Shown: positions 26,014-33,844 of the stretch, piece after piece | Numbering within the stretch: position 1 is the first letter of the stretch | How the letters are laid out: the number at the start of each line of letters is the position of its first letter | NCBI RefSeq assembly: GCF_003992615.1 | Contig: NZ_RZMY01000006.1 | Span: forward strand, 124,001 to 188,000 | DNA from: Flagellimonas beolgyonensis | GTDB lineage: Bacteria; Bacteroidota; Bacteroidia; Flavobacteriales; Flavobacteriaceae | Direction of reading: 5' to 3' | Length of the DNA: 64,000 nt | Notes under the pieces: generated by a model | Databases searched by the model: none | What the model was told of the DNA's origin: nothing | Seen by the model: only the letters and a program-made list of their open reading frames with translations | Position numbers and translations under genes: made by a program

Positions 26014-26065
26014 ATATTTTTAATTCAATACCCAATAGCAATCACATTTTTGAATACATCAGTTT

Positions 26066-27028
26066 ATGGGAATTCCCAAAATAAAGAGCCATAGCTTTTA
26101 CTTTGATTTTTTTGAAAAAGGCAAACTCCCCGAATTTTATTCTGAAATTAAAAATGTACCAAAGGAATACGTAAGTCCAAATCGAGATTTGGACAATGAC
26201 ATACATATTGTTAATTGTATTCCACCATTTGTACTTCAAGACCAAAAAGCCCTAAAAAATGGACTAAAAGCATTTACAAAAACTTATCGGCTTGGTTATG
26301 CCATGTATCTTCCAGAGTTCACAAACGCCAATGATTTTTTACGAAACCAATTGGGCAAAAAACCATTCAAAAACTTAAGACAGGATTACCAGCGCCTAAA
26401 ACGTGATCATAATGTTCAAGTCAAAATCTATTTTGGTGAAATAGACCGCAAAATCTACGAAGAACTGTTCATTAAGCTTGAGGAATTCATCCATAGTAGA
26501 TTCACCAAGAACAATCGAAAGCATTTTGCGCTTACAAAGTGGTCATTTTATAAAGAGACCGTTTATCAAGATATTCATGATAAAAAGGCATCCTTTTTTG
26601 TTGTTTACAGCGATTCTGAACCTATTGCCATTTCGTTAAGCTATCATTTCAGAAATGTAATGTTTGCTGCAGTTACTTCCTTTAACAATACGTACAACCA
26701 CTATAGTTTGGGCAGGCAAATGTTTGTGGAACAAATCAATTGGTGTTACCAAAACGGCATTGAACTATTGGATACAGGATGGGGCGAATTTGACTACAAG
26801 ATGAAATTTTCCAACGCCGTTTATCAATATCATACTCAAGTCATTTATCCTGAAAGGAATACAATATCAAAAATGGCTTCCTACATCATAAGTACAATCA
26901 TGATGCTTAAAAGCAAAGTATCGACATTCTATCATTTAGGGTGTAAATCGTATAAAAAACTGTTTACAGAACGATTGGTTAAACTTGAGAATTTCTTGAT
27001 TGCATCTGAAAATAGTGATCCTATATAA
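26066..27028 (+). CDS. GNAT / FemAB-like (BioF2-like) acetyltransferase family protein
   Basis: A 320-residue protein with no signal peptide. The middle segment FKNLRQDYQRLKRDHNVQVKIYFGE, the helix LFIKLEEFIHSRF, and ASFFVVYSDSEPIAISLSYHF followed by YSLGRQMFVEQINWCYQNGIELLDTGWGEFDYK fit the GNAT_6/CelD (BioF2-like) fold. These proteins transfer acyl or aminoacyl groups, sometimes in cell-surface polysaccharide synthesis. The substrate is unknown. The local base composition is more A/T-rich than its neighbours, which may mean more recent acquisition. Its end overlaps the DUF4870 gene (other strand) by 8 bases. Confidence 0.75.
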   Translation: MGIPKIKSHSFYFDFFEKGKLPEFYSEIKNVPKEYVSPNRDLDNDIHIVNCIPPFVLQDQKALKNGLKAFTKTYRLGYAMYLPEFTNANDFLRNQLGKKPFKNLRQDYQRLKRDHNVQVKIYFGEIDRKIYEELFIKLEEFIHSRFTKNNRKHFALTKWSFYKETVYQDIHDKKASFFVVYSDSEPIAISLSYHFRNVMFAAVTSFNNTYNHYSLGRQMFVEQINWCYQNGIELLDTGWGEFDYKMKFSNAVYQYHTQVIYPERNTISKMASYIISTIMMLKSKVSTFYHLGCKSYKKLFTERLVKLENFLIASENSDPI

Positions 27029-27380
27029 ACCGTATTGTCATAAAATAGGAAGGTGATTCCCCATTCGCTGCTTTTACTGCATTGACAATGGGTAAGATAA
27101 AACCTATAACTGCGGTTGCAATAAGAGTCAAAATTCCCAATCCAAGAAGCAAAATAGCAGGAATGCTTATAATGATATAAAGGATGAGGCTCAATTGAAA
27201 ATTGATGATCGACTTTCCGTGTTCATTCATTCCTTCTACCCTATCCTTGGAAGATAACCAAAGAATCAAAGGAACAATAAGGCTTCCGAAGCCTATGGCA
27301 TAACCCAATAACTGGGTAAGGTGCGTAATGGCAAGCAAGGTATTGTCCGTACGTACTACTTTTTCATTTATAACTTCCAT
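27021..27380 (-). CDS. DUF4870 domain-containing membrane protein
   Basis: A 119-residue protein, starting at ATG 27380 (MEVINEKVVRTD). The longer frame from 27446 would run through the mnmE promoter region. It has about three spans. The motif LTQLLGYAIGFGSLIVPLILWLSSKD, then HGKSIINFQLSLILYIIISI, is the DUF4870/Tic20-like signature. Function unknown. It is divergent from mnmE. Confidence 0.88.
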   Translation of the reverse strand: MEVINEKVVRTDNTLLAITHLTQLLGYAIGFGSLIVPLILWLSSKDRVEGMNEHGKSIINFQLSLILYIIISIPAILLLGLGILTLIATAVIGFILPIVNAVKAANGESPSYFMTIRFI

Positions 27381-27453
27381 TTTTGATTGATTTTGATGAT
27401 TCAACTTATCAGTATACAATTCGCTAATAATGTTACAGCTGCCCACTTATTCG

Positions 27454-27461
27454 TACTTTTG
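27454..27461 (+). promoter_or_regulatory. -7 element of mnmE
   Basis: TACTTTTG is an exact TAnnTTTG, ending only 5 bases before the mnmE ATG. Transcription would then start at or next to the start codon. Confidence 0.5.
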
Positions 27462-27466
27462 TACCC

Positions 27467-28837
27467 ATGTTGAACTCCGATAACATAGTAGCCTTGGCAA
27501 CACCTTCAGGAACGGGTGCCATTGCAATTATTCGGGTTTCCGGACCGGATGCCATTAACCTCGTGGATCTACTTTTTCAATCTATTAAAGGGAAAAAGCT
27601 GGTTCAGCAAAAAAGCCATACCATCCATTTGGGACATATTATCGATGATGGGAAAATTATGGATGAGGTATTGGTTTCCCTTTTTAAGGGGCCCCATTCC
27701 TACACCGGCGAAAACGTGGTTGAAATATCCTGTCACGGCTCGCCTTACATACAACAGCAAATCATTCAATTGTTGCTCCGCAAAGGCTGTCGGGCAGCAT
27801 CGCCCGGTGAATTTACCCTACGGGCCTTCCTCAACGGCAAAATGGACCTAAGCCAAGCCGAGGCCGTCGCCGACTTGATAGCCAGTGACAGTGAGGCGGC
27901 CCATGATATTGCCATTCAACAGATGCGGGGTGGTTTCAGCAACGAAATCCAAAAGCTACGGGAAGAGCTGTTGAACTTTGCCTCATTGATTGAGTTGGAA
28001 CTGGATTTCTCCCAAGAAGATGTGGAGTTTGCAGACCGAACCCAGTTCAACGAATTGCTGAACCGAATCAGCGAAGTGCTCAAAAAACTGATTGATTCCT
28101 TTGCCCTTGGTAACGTCATCAAACATGGCATTCCGGTGGCTATTGTAGGCCAACCCAATGTGGGCAAGTCCACTCTGCTCAATGTTCTCCTCAATGAAGA
28201 ACGCGCCATAGTGAGTAATGTGGCCGGCACCACCCGTGATACCGTGGAAGACCATATCAGTATCAACGGGATAAATTTCAGGTTCATTGATACCGCTGGA
28301 ATTCGGGAAACCGAAGATGTGGTGGAGAAAATCGGCATCGAACGCACCTTTGACAAAATTGAAAAGGCCCGACTAATCATTTACCTCTTCGACGGGCAAC
28401 ATGTTGATAGTAAGGAGTTGGAAAAAATCAAGGAACGATATCCACTCAAACAGATCTTGCCCATTTGTAACAAAATGGATCTTCTGGACCAACATCAAAT
28501 TGATAAACTAAAAATTGAAATCCCCAATGTGCTTTTCCTTTCGGCCAAACATGGTACGGGAATCAAGGAATTGGAAAGTCATCTTTTGGGATTGGTTGAT
28601 TCCGGAGCCTTAAGCGGCGACACCACCATCATCTCCAATAGCCGACATTACGATGCCCTTTTAAAAGCCCTGGAAGAAATCCAAAAAGTGAAAGAAGGGT
28701 TGGAGATGGAGCTTTCAAGCGACCTCATGGCCATCGATATCCGACAGGCCTTATATCACTTGGGAGAAATTACCGGAAGTGTGACCACGGACGACCTGTT
28801 GGGCAATATTTTTTCCAACTTTTGCATCGGGAAATAA
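27467..28837 (+). CDS. mnmE: tRNA uridine-5-carboxymethylaminomethyl modification GTPase
   Basis: A GTPase that, with MnmG, modifies wobble uridine-34 in tRNAs. The 456-residue length is normal. The N-terminal formyl-THF-binding domain begins NIVALATPSGTGAIAIIRVSG. The G domain contains GQPNVGKST (G1), DTAG (G3) and NKMD (G4). The C-terminus is FCIGK, the conserved catalytic cysteine motif. The promoter -7 element lies very close to the start codon. Confidence 0.97.
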   Translation: MLNSDNIVALATPSGTGAIAIIRVSGPDAINLVDLLFQSIKGKKLVQQKSHTIHLGHIIDDGKIMDEVLVSLFKGPHSYTGENVVEISCHGSPYIQQQIIQLLLRKGCRAASPGEFTLRAFLNGKMDLSQAEAVADLIASDSEAAHDIAIQQMRGGFSNEIQKLREELLNFASLIELELDFSQEDVEFADRTQFNELLNRISEVLKKLIDSFALGNVIKHGIPVAIVGQPNVGKSTLLNVLLNEERAIVSNVAGTTRDTVEDHISINGINFRFIDTAGIRETEDVVEKIGIERTFDKIEKARLIIYLFDGQHVDSKELEKIKERYPLKQILPICNKMDLLDQHQIDKLKIEIPNVLFLSAKHGTGIKELESHLLGLVDSGALSGDTTIISNSRHYDALLKALEEIQKVKEGLEMELSSDLMAIDIRQALYHLGEITGSVTTDDLLGNIFSNFCIGK

Positions 28838-28877
28838 GCAAAGCCCGATGGATTGGTCGCCTAGACCATCACTTAAG

Positions 28878-28904
28878 TTGCTTTTTCGCAATTCCTTATC
28901 TTTA
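28878..28904 (+). promoter_or_regulatory. probable promoter of the AraC regulator gene
   Basis: TTG at 28878-28880, 16 bases, then TATCTTTA at 28897-28904, one base off TAnnTTTG. It ends 13 bases before the start codon. Confidence 0.4.
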
Positions 28905-28917
28905 ACAACATAACGAG

Positions 28918-29772
28918 ATGACACGGGATTTCATCAATATCAACGATTTTACCATTTTGGTGGAAGAAGCTTCCACCGATGGCGTGACCGTGGATTCATG
29001 TCACTTTGATGAACCTGTTATCGCTGTGGCCTTTTATGGTTCAGGAAATGTTGACCTTAAGGTCAAGTATGGCCAAAAGGTGAAAGCCTTTAATTATACA
29101 AAAGGACTGGCCCTCTCTTTTTATGCGGATGGCAAAGTTGAATTTGAACATACCGTATCCCCCGACAAACCCCTTCGTTGTGTGCTGATTGCCACATCAA
29201 TCCGAAACTTGGATAATTTGCCAAATGAAGAAGGTGAAATCTTTTCGTCATTATTGCATGAGCTGGTCAACCCCTCCGATCACTATGTGGAAGGCCCACA
29301 ATTTTATATGACACCGGACATGGACCGCATTGTGGATTCGGTATTCAACATGAAATATCACGGCAAGACAAAAATGATGTTTTTCCGCAGCCAAATGACA
29401 GCCCTGTTGTCCCATTTCTTTGGACAATTGGCCCTATTGCAAACCGAGAAAATCAATACAACGGAACGGGACAAATTGTACATGGCCAAGGAACTATTGC
29501 TCAACAATCTGGACAACCCTCCTTCCCTATCCGAACTCTCCCGTCAAATTGGCCTGAACAGCTATAACCTCAAAAAGAACTTCAAAGAACTTTTTGGGCT
29601 CCCTGTTTTCAAATACCTACAAAACGAACGTTTGAAAACCGCCCATGACCTGATCCGGAACCAAGATGCCACCGTTCAGGAGGCCGCATGGCAAGTGGGC
29701 TACGACAGTTTGAGCTCCTTTTCCAACGCTTTCGAGAAAAAATTTGGTTACCGTCCCAGCCAAATCAAGTAA
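28918..29772 (+). CDS. AraC family transcriptional regulator
   Basis: A 284-residue regulator. The N-terminal 160 residues form a sensor-like domain with no clear similarity. The C-terminal about 100 residues contain the double HTH: PSLSELSRQIGLNSYNLKKNFKELFGLPVFKYLQNERLKTAHDLI, then VQEAAWQVGYDSLSSFSNAFEKKFGYRPSQIK. A DUF5367-DUF1772-NmrA operon follows on the same strand, and tandem repeats start right after its stop codon. It probably activates that operon. Confidence 0.93.
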   Translation: MTRDFININDFTILVEEASTDGVTVDSCHFDEPVIAVAFYGSGNVDLKVKYGQKVKAFNYTKGLALSFYADGKVEFEHTVSPDKPLRCVLIATSIRNLDNLPNEEGEIFSSLLHELVNPSDHYVEGPQFYMTPDMDRIVDSVFNMKYHGKTKMMFFRSQMTALLSHFFGQLALLQTEKINTTERDKLYMAKELLLNNLDNPPSLSELSRQIGLNSYNLKKNFKELFGLPVFKYLQNERLKTAHDLIRNQDATVQEAAWQVGYDSLSSFSNAFEKKFGYRPSQIK

Positions 29773-29811
29773 ACTCCTTTTCCAACAAATCATACTCCTT
29801 TTGGAATAAAT
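29773..29811 (+). promoter_or_regulatory. tandem 18-bp repeats, probable AraC activator site
   Basis: ACTCCTTTTCCAACAAAT (29773-29790) and ACTCCTTTTGGAATAAAT (29794-29811) agree at 15 of 18 positions and are 21 bp apart, two helical turns. They end 19 bases upstream of the -7 element at 29831. A similar pair lies at 37911-37948. Confidence 0.6.
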
Positions 29812-29830
29812 AAAGGCTTGACCTTCAAGG

Positions 29831-29838
29831 TAGTTTTG
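29831..29838 (+). promoter_or_regulatory. -7 element of the DUF5367 operon
   Basis: TAGTTTTG, an exact TAnnTTTG. There is no TTG at the usual -33 position, as expected for an activator-dependent promoter. Confidence 0.55.
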
Positions 29839-29864
29839 TCCTGTAATCCAAAAAAACAGGAGAA

Positions 29865-30263
29865 ATGAACACTACAAGAGCATTACTGACAGGAACCTTG
29901 GTCTGGATATTTGGCGTAACTGCCTTTACCGCCCTATACGAACTGCCATTGATGGAAAACCGCTATGCACAGGCCAATATCGGATTGGCATTGCTGGTAC
30001 CACCTTTGGTGTGGTTTGCATCCCAAATCTATTATCGCAAAGTGAAATCGACCCATGGATTGAAACTGGGATTGCTGATGTTATTGGCCAGTGCCACTTT
30101 GGATGCATTGTTTACCGTTCCCCTTTTGATCATACCTTTTGGTGGAAGTTATACCAGCTTTTTTGGCTCCTTGGATTTCTGGCTGATTGCCTTTGAATTC
30201 CTATTGGTGTCCCTGATCTATTGGTACATCAAAGTACGACCTGAACAACAACAATCAATCTAA
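29865..30263 (+). CDS. DUF5367 family membrane protein
   Basis: A 132-residue protein with four spans. The pattern MNTTRALLTGTLVWIFGVTAF, a central LKLGLLMLLASATLDALFTVPLLIIPFG and FGSLDFWLIAFEFLLVSLIYWYIKV fits the DUF5367 family. Function unknown. It is the first gene of a small operon with DUF1772 and NmrA genes, preceded by AGGAGA as ribosome-binding site. Confidence 0.82.
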   Translation: MNTTRALLTGTLVWIFGVTAFTALYELPLMENRYAQANIGLALLVPPLVWFASQIYYRKVKSTHGLKLGLLMLLASATLDALFTVPLLIIPFGGSYTSFFGSLDFWLIAFEFLLVSLIYWYIKVRPEQQQSI

Positions 30264-30279
30264 CAAACGATGAACAGCC

Positions 30280-30801
30280 ATGACATTTTCAATCAACACG
30301 CTAACACTGATCAGTACAATTTTACTAACAGGTTTAACCGCAGGTCTATGCTTTACTTGGACCAACGCCGTAACGCCAGGAATAGGCCGCTTGGACAATC
30401 TTGGATATTTGCAGGCCTTCCAAGCAATGAACAGGGCCATCATAAACCCAATGCTTCTTTTGGTCTTTTTTGGACCCTTACTTACACACATCGCCAATGT
30501 GTATCTCCATAGAAATCAACCTAATCTGGTGTTTTGGATGCTTTTTGCAGCTGGAATACTCTATGTTGCGGGTGTGGTGGTCATCACGGTTTTCGGCAAT
30601 GTACCCCTCAACGAAATACTGGATAAAACAGATTTACAAGTGGCAACCCCAAAACAATTGAACGAAATACGGAACCTGTTTGAGGCCAAATGGAACAGGC
30701 TGCATTTGATACGCACAGTTACATCCACACTTTCATTTTTACTGCTGATTCTGAGTCTATTACAAAATCAAATCAATACAAATACAAATTTACAATCATG
30801 A
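30280..30801 (+). CDS. DUF1772 (anthrone oxygenase-like) membrane protein
   Basis: A 173-residue protein with four spans. The motif GLTAGLCFTWTNAVTPGIGRLDNLGYLQAFQAMNRAIINPMLL is the DUF1772 signature, and FGNVPLNEILD is a second family block. Members include a fungal anthrone oxygenase, but most bacterial ones are uncharacterised. Its stop overlaps the NmrA start by 4 bases (ATGA). Confidence 0.87.
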   Translation: MTFSINTLTLISTILLTGLTAGLCFTWTNAVTPGIGRLDNLGYLQAFQAMNRAIINPMLLLVFFGPLLTHIANVYLHRNQPNLVFWMLFAAGILYVAGVVVITVFGNVPLNEILDKTDLQVATPKQLNEIRNLFEAKWNRLHLIRTVTSTLSFLLLILSLLQNQINTNTNLQS

Positions 30802-31640
30802 AAAAAGACACTTTTTTAATTATTGGAGGAACCGGGAAAACCGGACGAAAAGTGGTTGATAGTCTTCAACTGCTCAATCAAAATGTGAGAATCGGTTCAA
30901 GGTCATCCCAACCGGCATTCGATTGGAATAATGCTGAAAACTGGGAAGATGTGCTAGAAGGGGTGGACAAAATGTACATTACCTATCAACCTGACCTAGC
31001 CGTACCAGGAGCCTTGCAGTCCATAGAACAACTTATTTCCATTGCAAAGAAAAAGAACCTGAAAAAAGTAGTGCTGCTTTCTGGGAAAGGAGAACGGGAA
31101 GCTGAATTGTGTGAACAGGTGATCATACACTCTGGTTTGGATCATACGATTGTTAGGGCCAGCTGGTTCAGCCAAAACTTCAGTGAAAGCTTCTTATTGG
31201 AACCCATACAGCAAGGATTTGTTGCCCTTCCACAGGCCAATGTGCAAGTTCCTTATGTAGATACGGGAGATATAGCCGATGTGGTGGTGGAAGCTTTGCT
31301 TCACGATGTACACAACGGCCAGATTTATCAACTTACGGGACCAACCACTCTTTCATTTAAAGAAGCCATTGCTGAAATTGCCAAGGCCACGAACAGCGAT
31401 ATCGATTTCATGTCCATTACCATTGATCAATATGTAACAACCATGAAAGAACAGGGGATTCCTTCAGACTTTGTCTGGTTGATTGAATATTTGTTTACCG
31501 AAGTATTGGGAAATCCGATGGTATCCGAAATCAGCAACGACATTGAAAAGGTACTGAAACGCAAACCAAAAAGTTTTGTTGACTATGTAAATGAGACGGG
31601 CAAAACAGGGGTTTGGAACAAAAAAGTACAAACTGCTTAG
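30798..31640 (+). CDS. NmrA family NAD(P)-binding protein
   Basis: A 280-residue atypical short-chain dehydrogenase. The start at ATG 30798 gives MKKDTFLIIGGTGKTGRKVVDSL, the Rossmann GGTGKTG motif at the right distance from the N-terminus. A longer frame upstream runs inside the DUF1772 gene and is rejected. The later SWFSQNF and VPYVDTGDIADVVVEAL motifs are typical. These proteins bind NADP and act as reductases or redox sensors; the substrate is unknown. It is the third gene of the operon. Confidence 0.9.
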   Translation: MKKDTFLIIGGTGKTGRKVVDSLQLLNQNVRIGSRSSQPAFDWNNAENWEDVLEGVDKMYITYQPDLAVPGALQSIEQLISIAKKKNLKKVVLLSGKGEREAELCEQVIIHSGLDHTIVRASWFSQNFSESFLLEPIQQGFVALPQANVQVPYVDTGDIADVVVEALLHDVHNGQIYQLTGPTTLSFKEAIAEIAKATNSDIDFMSITIDQYVTTMKEQGIPSDFVWLIEYLFTEVLGNPMVSEISNDIEKVLKRKPKSFVDYVNETGKTGVWNKKVQTA

Positions 31641-31743
31641 TGCACATGGGCCAAATCTATTTATTAACACAAGTCAATTAAAGATTACCTCCTTTAAAGT
31701 AACTTTTGGCCTTTTTTATGGACATAATTAAATAGATTGGCCT

Positions 31744-32187
31744 ATGAAATTTTTTAAAATAGATATCGTTCAAAAATCGGAGTACGAAACCCTTGTTGAC
31801 CTTTGGGAAGCATCGGTACGGGCAACACACCATTTTTTGAAAGAGGAGGACATCCACTATTTTCGACCTTTGGTTCTCAACACCTATTTGGATGCTGTTG
31901 AGCTCAGATGTGCCAGGAACAAGCAGGGTAAAATTCTTGGCTTTTTGGGTGTTGCCGAACAAAACCTCGAGATGTTATTCATCCATCCCGAAAACAGGGG
32001 CATGGGTATTGGTAAAAAGTTGTTGGACTACGCCATTATAGCTCTTGAGGTGCAAAAAGTGGATGTAAATGAACAGAACGAACAGGCACTTGGTTTTTAT
32101 CGTAATCAAGGTTTTGAAGTGGTTGGCAGGTCCGCATTGGATGGATCAGGGAAGCCCTACCCCATTTTACATATGAAATTGAAATAA
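31744..32187 (+). CDS. GNAT family N-acetyltransferase
   Basis: A 147-residue GNAT enzyme. The acetyl-CoA loop is RGMGIGKKLL, preceded by the beta strand LEMLFIHPENRG. The N-terminal WEASVRATHHFLKEEDI resembles the PhnO/YjaB-type subgroup, and the C-terminus FYRNQGFEVVGRS ends in PILHMKLK. The substrate is unknown. It is separate from the NmrA operon (103-base gap with no terminator seen). Confidence 0.9.
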   Translation: MKFFKIDIVQKSEYETLVDLWEASVRATHHFLKEEDIHYFRPLVLNTYLDAVELRCARNKQGKILGFLGVAEQNLEMLFIHPENRGMGIGKKLLDYAIIALEVQKVDVNEQNEQALGFYRNQGFEVVGRSALDGSGKPYPILHMKLK

Positions 32188-32201
32188 CATACCATCAAAA
32201 A

Positions 32202-32582
32202 ATGAACAAATGTATCATCACCTTCAGTATTCTGCTATATGCCATTGCCGTCCCAATATTGGAAATCAACGATACCCATGTGTTCAACCCGGATTGGACG
32301 CCCCATGTGCGTATCCATGAAGTATGGCAATTGATTACCAATTCCGGCATTGGACTGTTATGCCTGTGGTTGGTTTGGGTAAAAAAAGAAACAAAAATCA
32401 GCGCCCTATTGAGTATGCTCGTCACAGGTGGGTTTTTATTGGCATTTGGCTTAAAAGCGCTTTATGGCGGATCTATGAAATACTTGGATGGCAGCGAAAA
32501 AACCCTTTTCGGGATCAATATTGGCATTTTGGGGTTCGGAATTGCGTTTATATTGCTCATGACCACTTTAAGAAAAAAATAA
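32202..32582 (+). CDS. four-span membrane protein, unknown function
   Basis: A 126-residue protein with about four spans. The N-terminal CIITFSILLYAIAVPILEINDTHVFNPDWTPHVRIHEVWQLITN places a conserved polar loop with HVR and HEVWQ after span 1. I do not recognise a named family with certainty. It lies 14 bases after the GNAT gene and 1 base before the esterase-like gene, so these three are probably one transcript. Confidence 0.75.
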   Translation: MNKCIITFSILLYAIAVPILEINDTHVFNPDWTPHVRIHEVWQLITNSGIGLLCLWLVWVKKETKISALLSMLVTGGFLLAFGLKALYGGSMKYLDGSEKTLFGINIGILGFGIAFILLMTTLRKK

Positions 32583-32583
32583 A

Positions 32584-33828
32584 ATGGGAAAAATCAGAGT
32601 CACCATAATTCTGGTAATTTTCATAAACACCATCCATGGCCAACTTACGGATCAAGAAGGGTTTTATGGAAGTTCAACCATTCTAAATTCCCATATTTTA
32701 CAGGAGGAACGGGAAATTCAAATATACCTGCCCACAGCGTATGGGCGTACTTCAAAAAAGTATCCGGTTCTGTATATCGTTGATGCCCAACGGTATTTCT
32801 TGAACGGTGTGACATTTCAACAAAATCTTTCATGGCAAGAATTTGTGCCAGAATTCATTGTTGTTGGAATTCAAACGGATGCGCAACATAGGCGAACCTT
32901 ATTCTATCAAGAATCTTCAAACTTTATCGAATTCTTGGAAAAAGAATTGATCCCTGAAATTGACTCAACATACAGGACTCTCGATGAACGGATTTATTTT
33001 GGTTGGGAAATGGCAGCAGGTTTGGGCATTCAAATTTTTATGGAAAAGCCCAACATGTTCCAAGGGTTTCTTTTGGCCAGTCCAACACATTTTTCAAAAG
33101 AAAGGTTGCAGGGTGTAAGCGAAAGGCTCAAAAATCATACTGATCGACCTGCAGAACTGTATGCTGTTTTGGGCACCGTTGAAAATTGGGCATTGGACTC
33201 GATGTATTCTTTGGATTCCCTTTTTAAAGAACACCCCATAAAAAATGTACAATGGAAATTTAATCTTTCTGAAACCGAGAATCATTATACTACACCACTA
33301 ACCACCATAAATGAAGGGTTGAAATTATTCTTTGGTGATTATGGCCCGATTCGGTTTTATTCCCTTGACGAATTTGAAGCCTATGGAGGAATCCCAAAAC
33401 TCAAGGAGCATTATAGAAAAAGAGGAGAAAAGTATCAGGTCTCAGAAGACATCCATGCCGATACCAAACATTATCTGTTGGTACAGGCGCTCAACGAGAG
33501 TAATTTTGAAATGTTTGAATTGTTCATGCTAGAATTTGATGGAAAAAAGTTTATGGAGGACTATTACAAACAAGCCAGATGGTTCGATAGATTTGCCAAT
33601 TACTATTTGGCAAATGACAAATTGGATGAAACCATCGAAACATTGAATTTGGGCCTTCAAAAGTTCCCAGATGCCTCCATCTTACATTTTTCTATGGGGA
33701 ATTGCTTGAAGGCCATCGGAAAAATCGAAAAAGCAAAGGAATATTACTCCAAAGCCATTCAAATTGCAAAAGCCAATAATGAACCCGTATTGGAAACATA
33801 TATATCAAAACTCAATAAGATTAACTAA
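32584..33828 (+). CDS. esterase-fold (IroE-like) protein lacking the nucleophile serine, with C-terminal TPR
   Basis: A 414-residue secreted protein (signal peptide to about residue 20). It aligns with the active esterase at 36604-37827: ILNSHILQEEREIQIYLPTAYG, the core FIEFLEKELIPEIDSTYRTL, and a C-terminal TPR-like part (KFPDASILHFSMGNCLKAIGKIEKAKEYYSKAI). At the nucleophile elbow, where the paralogue has GHSFGG, this protein has GWEMAAG with Glu142 in place of Ser. The late His (ETENHYTTPL) remains. It is probably not a hydrolase. Confidence 0.85.
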   Translation: MGKIRVTIILVIFINTIHGQLTDQEGFYGSSTILNSHILQEEREIQIYLPTAYGRTSKKYPVLYIVDAQRYFLNGVTFQQNLSWQEFVPEFIVVGIQTDAQHRRTLFYQESSNFIEFLEKELIPEIDSTYRTLDERIYFGWEMAAGLGIQIFMEKPNMFQGFLLASPTHFSKERLQGVSERLKNHTDRPAELYAVLGTVENWALDSMYSLDSLFKEHPIKNVQWKFNLSETENHYTTPLTTINEGLKLFFGDYGPIRFYSLDEFEAYGGIPKLKEHYRKRGEKYQVSEDIHADTKHYLLVQALNESNFEMFELFMLEFDGKKFMEDYYKQARWFDRFANYYLANDKLDETIETLNLGLQKFPDASILHFSMGNCLKAIGKIEKAKEYYSKAIQIAKANNEPVLETYISKLNKIN

Positions 33829-33844
33829 ATCCAAGAAAATTTAA

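Noticed and set aside
30690..30797. An extended N-terminus for the NmrA gene
   Set aside because: The added 36 residues come from inside the DUF1772 gene and do not fit the Rossmann fold start; ATG at 30798 fits.
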